From: an uncultured bacterium
GTDB taxonomy: Bacteria; Planctomycetota; UBA1135; UBA2386
DNA length: 7,470 nt
NCBI GenBank assembly: GCA_938003515.1
Contig: CALKYL010000321.1
Coordinates: 1 to 7,470, forward strand
Direction of reading: 5' to 3'
The notes beneath the pieces are model-generated. The model saw nothing but the letters and a program-made list of their open reading frames with translations. It did no database searches and was not told the DNA's origin. Numbering within the stretch: position 1 is the first letter of the stretch; each line of letters starts with the position of its first letter. Below, one piece after another: positions 5,647-7,470 of this stretch. The translations under genes and the position numbers were made by a program.

Positions 5647-6780
5647 ATGAGCAAGAACAGCAACGAGCGTGTCCTGCTCGTCGACGACGAGCAGGCGGTC
5701 CTCGACGGATTGAGCCGCCAGCACCGTCAGAAGTACGCGCTGGTCACGGCTTGCGGCGCGGAAGCGGCGATGCAGAAGGTGATCGACGACGGACCGTTCG
5801 CCGTCGTCGTGACGGACTACCAGATGCCCGGCCTGAACGGCACGCAGCTGCTGGCCCGGGTCCGGGAACACGATCCGGACATCGTGCGGGTGATGCTCAC
5901 CGGCCAGGCGGATCTGCGCACCGCCATCGACGCGGTCAACCGGGGGCACATCTTCCGCTTCCTGAGCAAGCCGTGCGATCCGGAGTCCTTCCGCACAGGG
6001 CTCGACGCGGCGCTCGAGCAGTACCGCCTGCGCAGCGCGGAGCGCGATCTGCTCGAGCAGACGGTGCGCGGGGCCGTGCAGGTGCTCGCGGACGTGCTCG
6101 CGCTCGCCAATCCGGAGGCGTTCGGCAAGGCGAGCAGGATCTGCGCGCTGGTCCGCCACGTCGTGGCGCACCTGCGACTCGCCGACGGCTGGCAGTACGA
6201 GACCGCCGCGATGCTGTCGCAGATCGGCTTCGTCGCCGTGCCGGACGACGTCCTGGACCGCGCGTTCGCCGGCGCGGAGCTGTCGCCCGAGCAGGCGGCG
6301 GTCCTGGACCGGCACCCCAGCGTCGCCGGCGACCTGCTGCAGAAGATCCCGCGACTGAACACGGTCGCCGAGATCGTGCGCCACCAGCACGGCACGGCGC
6401 GGTCGACCGATCGCGTCGTCACGCTCGGCGCGCGCATGCTCGCCGCGGCATTGGCCTACGACGAGCTGATCGCTCTCGGTGCCACCGGCGCGCAGGCCAT
6501 GGCGGCGCTTCGCAAGGAGCCGGACAAGTACGACAAGGGTGTGCTGGCCGCGCTCTCGAGCGCCGGGAGCGCGCTGGGTGAGATGACGACCCGCGTCGTT
6601 CCGGTGACGCAGATCCGTGTCGGCATGGTGCTGCAGGAGGACGTTCGCAGCCGCGACGACAACCTGATCGTCTCGCGCGGCCATCAGGTCACGGAAGGGT
6701 CCCTGCGCCGCCTGCGCAGCTACGCCGAGCTGGATCGGCTGCAGAAGGTCGAGTTCCGCGCGTCGATCGGGCCGAATTAG
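5647..6780 (+). CDS. Response regulator with receiver and degenerate HD-GYP-like domain
   Basis: Encodes 377 residues from ATG 5647. Residues 1-125 form an intact receiver: D13/D14 (LLVDDE), phosphoacceptor D57 in VVTDYQMPG, a Thr in VMLTGQAD and K108 in FLSKPCD. After a helical linker (EQYRLRSAERDLLEQT), residues about 140-300 follow the HD-GYP cyclic-di-GMP phosphodiesterase fold (FGKASRI, AAMLSQIGFVAVP, LDRHPSVAGDLLQKIPRL). The metal-binding HD pair is replaced by S191-Q192, the later HHE-type motif reads H246-Q247-H248-G249, and no GYP is present. It is therefore almost certainly not a phosphodiesterase. The last 60 residues (IRVGMVLQEDV, then SRGHQVTEGSL) match a small C-terminal module found on related receiver-HD proteins. 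It ends the regulator cluster; the next candidate gene begins 95 bases later. Automatic annotation may call it an active HD phosphohydrolase, which the motifs do not support. Confidence 0.9.
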   Translation: MSKNSNERVLLVDDEQAVLDGLSRQHRQKYALVTACGAEAAMQKVIDDGPFAVVVTDYQMPGLNGTQLLARVREHDPDIVRVMLTGQADLRTAIDAVNRGHIFRFLSKPCDPESFRTGLDAALEQYRLRSAERDLLEQTVRGAVQVLADVLALANPEAFGKASRICALVRHVVAHLRLADGWQYETAAMLSQIGFVAVPDDVLDRAFAGAELSPEQAAVLDRHPSVAGDLLQKIPRLNTVAEIVRHQHGTARSTDRVVTLGARMLAAALAYDELIALGATGAQAMAALRKEPDKYDKGVLAALSSAGSALGEMTTRVVPVTQIRVGMVLQEDVRSRDDNLIVSRGHQVTEGSLRRLRSYAELDRLQKVEFRASIGPN

Positions 6781-6875
6781 CGGTTCTCCCCACCGCCGCG
6801 GAGCAGCCCGCCACAGCAGGTCGGCCCACCCGTGCGGCGCTCGCAGGCGACCAGCCGCAGCTGGTCGACGCGTGG

Positions 6876-7040
6876 ATGCCACCTGGCGAGCGCTACGTGG
6901 ACGTGTCGAGCTTCGACGGCACGATTCGCAGGCTGTTCCACGACCGGCGCGACGTCGAGCGCCGGGCGGAAGCCCTGCTGCTGCCGCTCGACGACGTAGA
7001 ACGGGACGCGTTCGCCAGCTGTCTCAGCGGAGGGCGCTGA
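6876..7040 (+). CDS. Candidate small hypothetical protein or gene remnant
   Basis: A 54-residue frame from ATG 6876 to TGA 7038-7040, starting MPPGERYVDVSSFDGTIRRL and ending FASCLSGGR. By my hand count GC falls from about 84 percent at position three to 75 at position one and 52 at position two, the pattern of real genes in this genome; the opposite-strand frame fits less well. It is amphipathic and charged, with Arg/Asp-rich helical stretches (DRRDVERRAEALLLPLDDVE), no membrane segment and no domain I recognise. No Shine-Dalgarno sequence precedes ATG 6876. The same frame stays open upstream past 6780 without ATG, GTG or TTG back to at least 6603, so this may be the 3' part of a decayed gene. 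Confidence 0.4.
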   Translation: MPPGERYVDVSSFDGTIRRLFHDRRDVERRAEALLLPLDDVERDAFASCLSGGR

Positions 7041-7075
7041 CGCAGCGCGAGTCAACCGCAGAGAGCTTGTGCCCG

Positions 7076-7106
7076 AGCCCCGACCCGTTCGCGGGGAACC
7101 CCGGCT
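7076..7106. terminator. Possible GC-rich hairpin between convergent genes
   Basis: Between the forward stop at 7040 and the minus-strand stop at 7137 lies a structure-prone stretch. CCCG (7084-7087) pairs with CGGG (7092-7095) around TTCG. Alternatively CCCCG (7078-7082) pairs with CGGGG (7092-7096), and an outer AGCC (7076-7079) could pair with GGCT (7103-7106). A second small hairpin, GCCGC at 7110-7114 with GCGGC at 7121-7125, follows. Convergent placement suits a bidirectional terminator, but there is no T-tract on either side, so this is weak. Confidence 0.35.
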
Positions 7107-7136
7107 GCTGCCGCGTGGGTGCGGCGGACCCTGCGG

Positions 7137-7470
7137 TCACGGCACGACGACCAGCGCCCTGGCGCCGCCGAGCGAGAGCGGCTGCGCGGGCTCGGCCCCG
7201 AAGGCCTGCAGCGAGACGACGGCGCCGACGAGCGTCGGGTCGGCGGGTACCGCGATGGTCGCGTCGACGCGGCGTTCGGCGCCGACGACCCCGACCTGCA
7301 GCACGAGCGCCGTCGAGGGGTCGAGGCGGAGCTCGCCGAACGGGGTCGGCAGGGGCGCGACCAGCGGCCCCGGCGCTGCGGCGAGGCCGCCGATGCCCGG
7401 CTCGAGCCCGGCGCGCACGCTCACCGTCGCACCCAGGCCGAGCTGGGCCGCCGCCCAGGCCTGGGCGCGG
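7137..7470 (-). CDS. C-terminal part of a probable secreted protein, cut by the window edge
   Basis: The minus-strand frame ends at TGA (7139-7137) and stays open to the right edge, so only about 110 C-terminal residues are visible. A GTG at 7424 is in frame but is probably internal, since the frame continues through RAQAWAAAQLGLGATVSVRA. The sequence is Gly/Ala/Pro/Leu-rich with alternating hydrophobic strands (ALVLQVGVVG, DPTLVGAVVSLQAFG, ARALVVVP). The DPT-LVGAVVSLQAF pattern followed by a short hydrophobic end resembles repetitive C-terminal beta domains I recall from extracellular planctomycete proteins. Function is unknown; it could be part of a large surface or secreted protein. It faces the regulator cluster convergently, so a functional link is not indicated. 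Confidence 0.7.
   Translation of the reverse strand, partial: RAQAWAAAQLGLGATVSVRAGLEPGIGGLAAAPGPLVAPLPTPFGELRLDPSTALVLQVGVVGAERRVDATIAVPADPTLVGAVVSLQAFGAEPAQPLSLGGARALVVVP

Noticed and set aside
5347..6882. Minus-strand reading frame of 511 residues opposite the second receiver gene
   Set aside because: Antisense shadow of 5647-6780 with no recognisable domain; the forward strand has intact receiver motifs.
6777..7055. Minus-strand frame of 92 residues after the operon
   Set aside because: GC by codon position fits the forward frame ending at 7040 better, and the translation shows no domain.

Overview
The window is very GC-rich DNA, with G or C at most third codon positions. It reads as a signal-transduction locus from a free-living bacterium, most likely a planctomycete-type lineage. 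That assignment is inferred from three things: a RedB-like thioredoxin-fold protein, the abundance of receiver-domain regulators, and a minus-strand gene fragment whose C-terminus looks like the repetitive C-terminal domains of secreted planctomycete proteins. No rRNA or marker gene is present, so taxonomy is tentative. No tRNA, rRNA, CRISPR array or insertion sequence was seen.

Layout. Positions 1-247 hold no convincing gene, only short repeats. A TTG-started regulator (248-1534) combines a degenerate receiver, a central LuxR-type helix-turn-helix, a PAS-like domain and a four-cysteine tail. After an 87-base gap comes a tight same-strand cluster: a membrane-anchored RedB-like thioredoxin-fold protein (1622-2278); a membrane histidine kinase with a PAS domain (2275-4176); a possible 85-residue linking gene (4161-4418); a receiver-HDOD regulator (4415-5644); and a receiver plus degenerate HD-GYP regulator (5647-6780). 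Junctions within the cluster are GTGA or ATGA overlaps, or a 2-base gap with a strong Shine-Dalgarno sequence, so it is probably one operon. A second candidate small gene (6876-7040) follows. A GC-rich hairpin region then separates it from a convergent, truncated minus-strand gene (7137-7470).

How the genes may work together (inference). The RedB-like protein has a C-x-C motif and one membrane anchor, and its gene overlaps that of a kinase whose membrane domain is rich in His, Asp and Glu. This suggests a kinase that senses a redox state or a bound metal or cofactor. The two downstream receivers keep all phosphorylation residues but carry output domains that lack catalytic motifs. Output is therefore probably by protein-protein contact, not cyclic-di-GMP hydrolysis. 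The upstream LuxR-type regulator shows the reverse pattern: a receiver without phosphorylation residues but an apparently intact DNA-binding domain. The combination of a redox protein, an orphan membrane sensor and two non-catalytic outputs is the most interesting system here.
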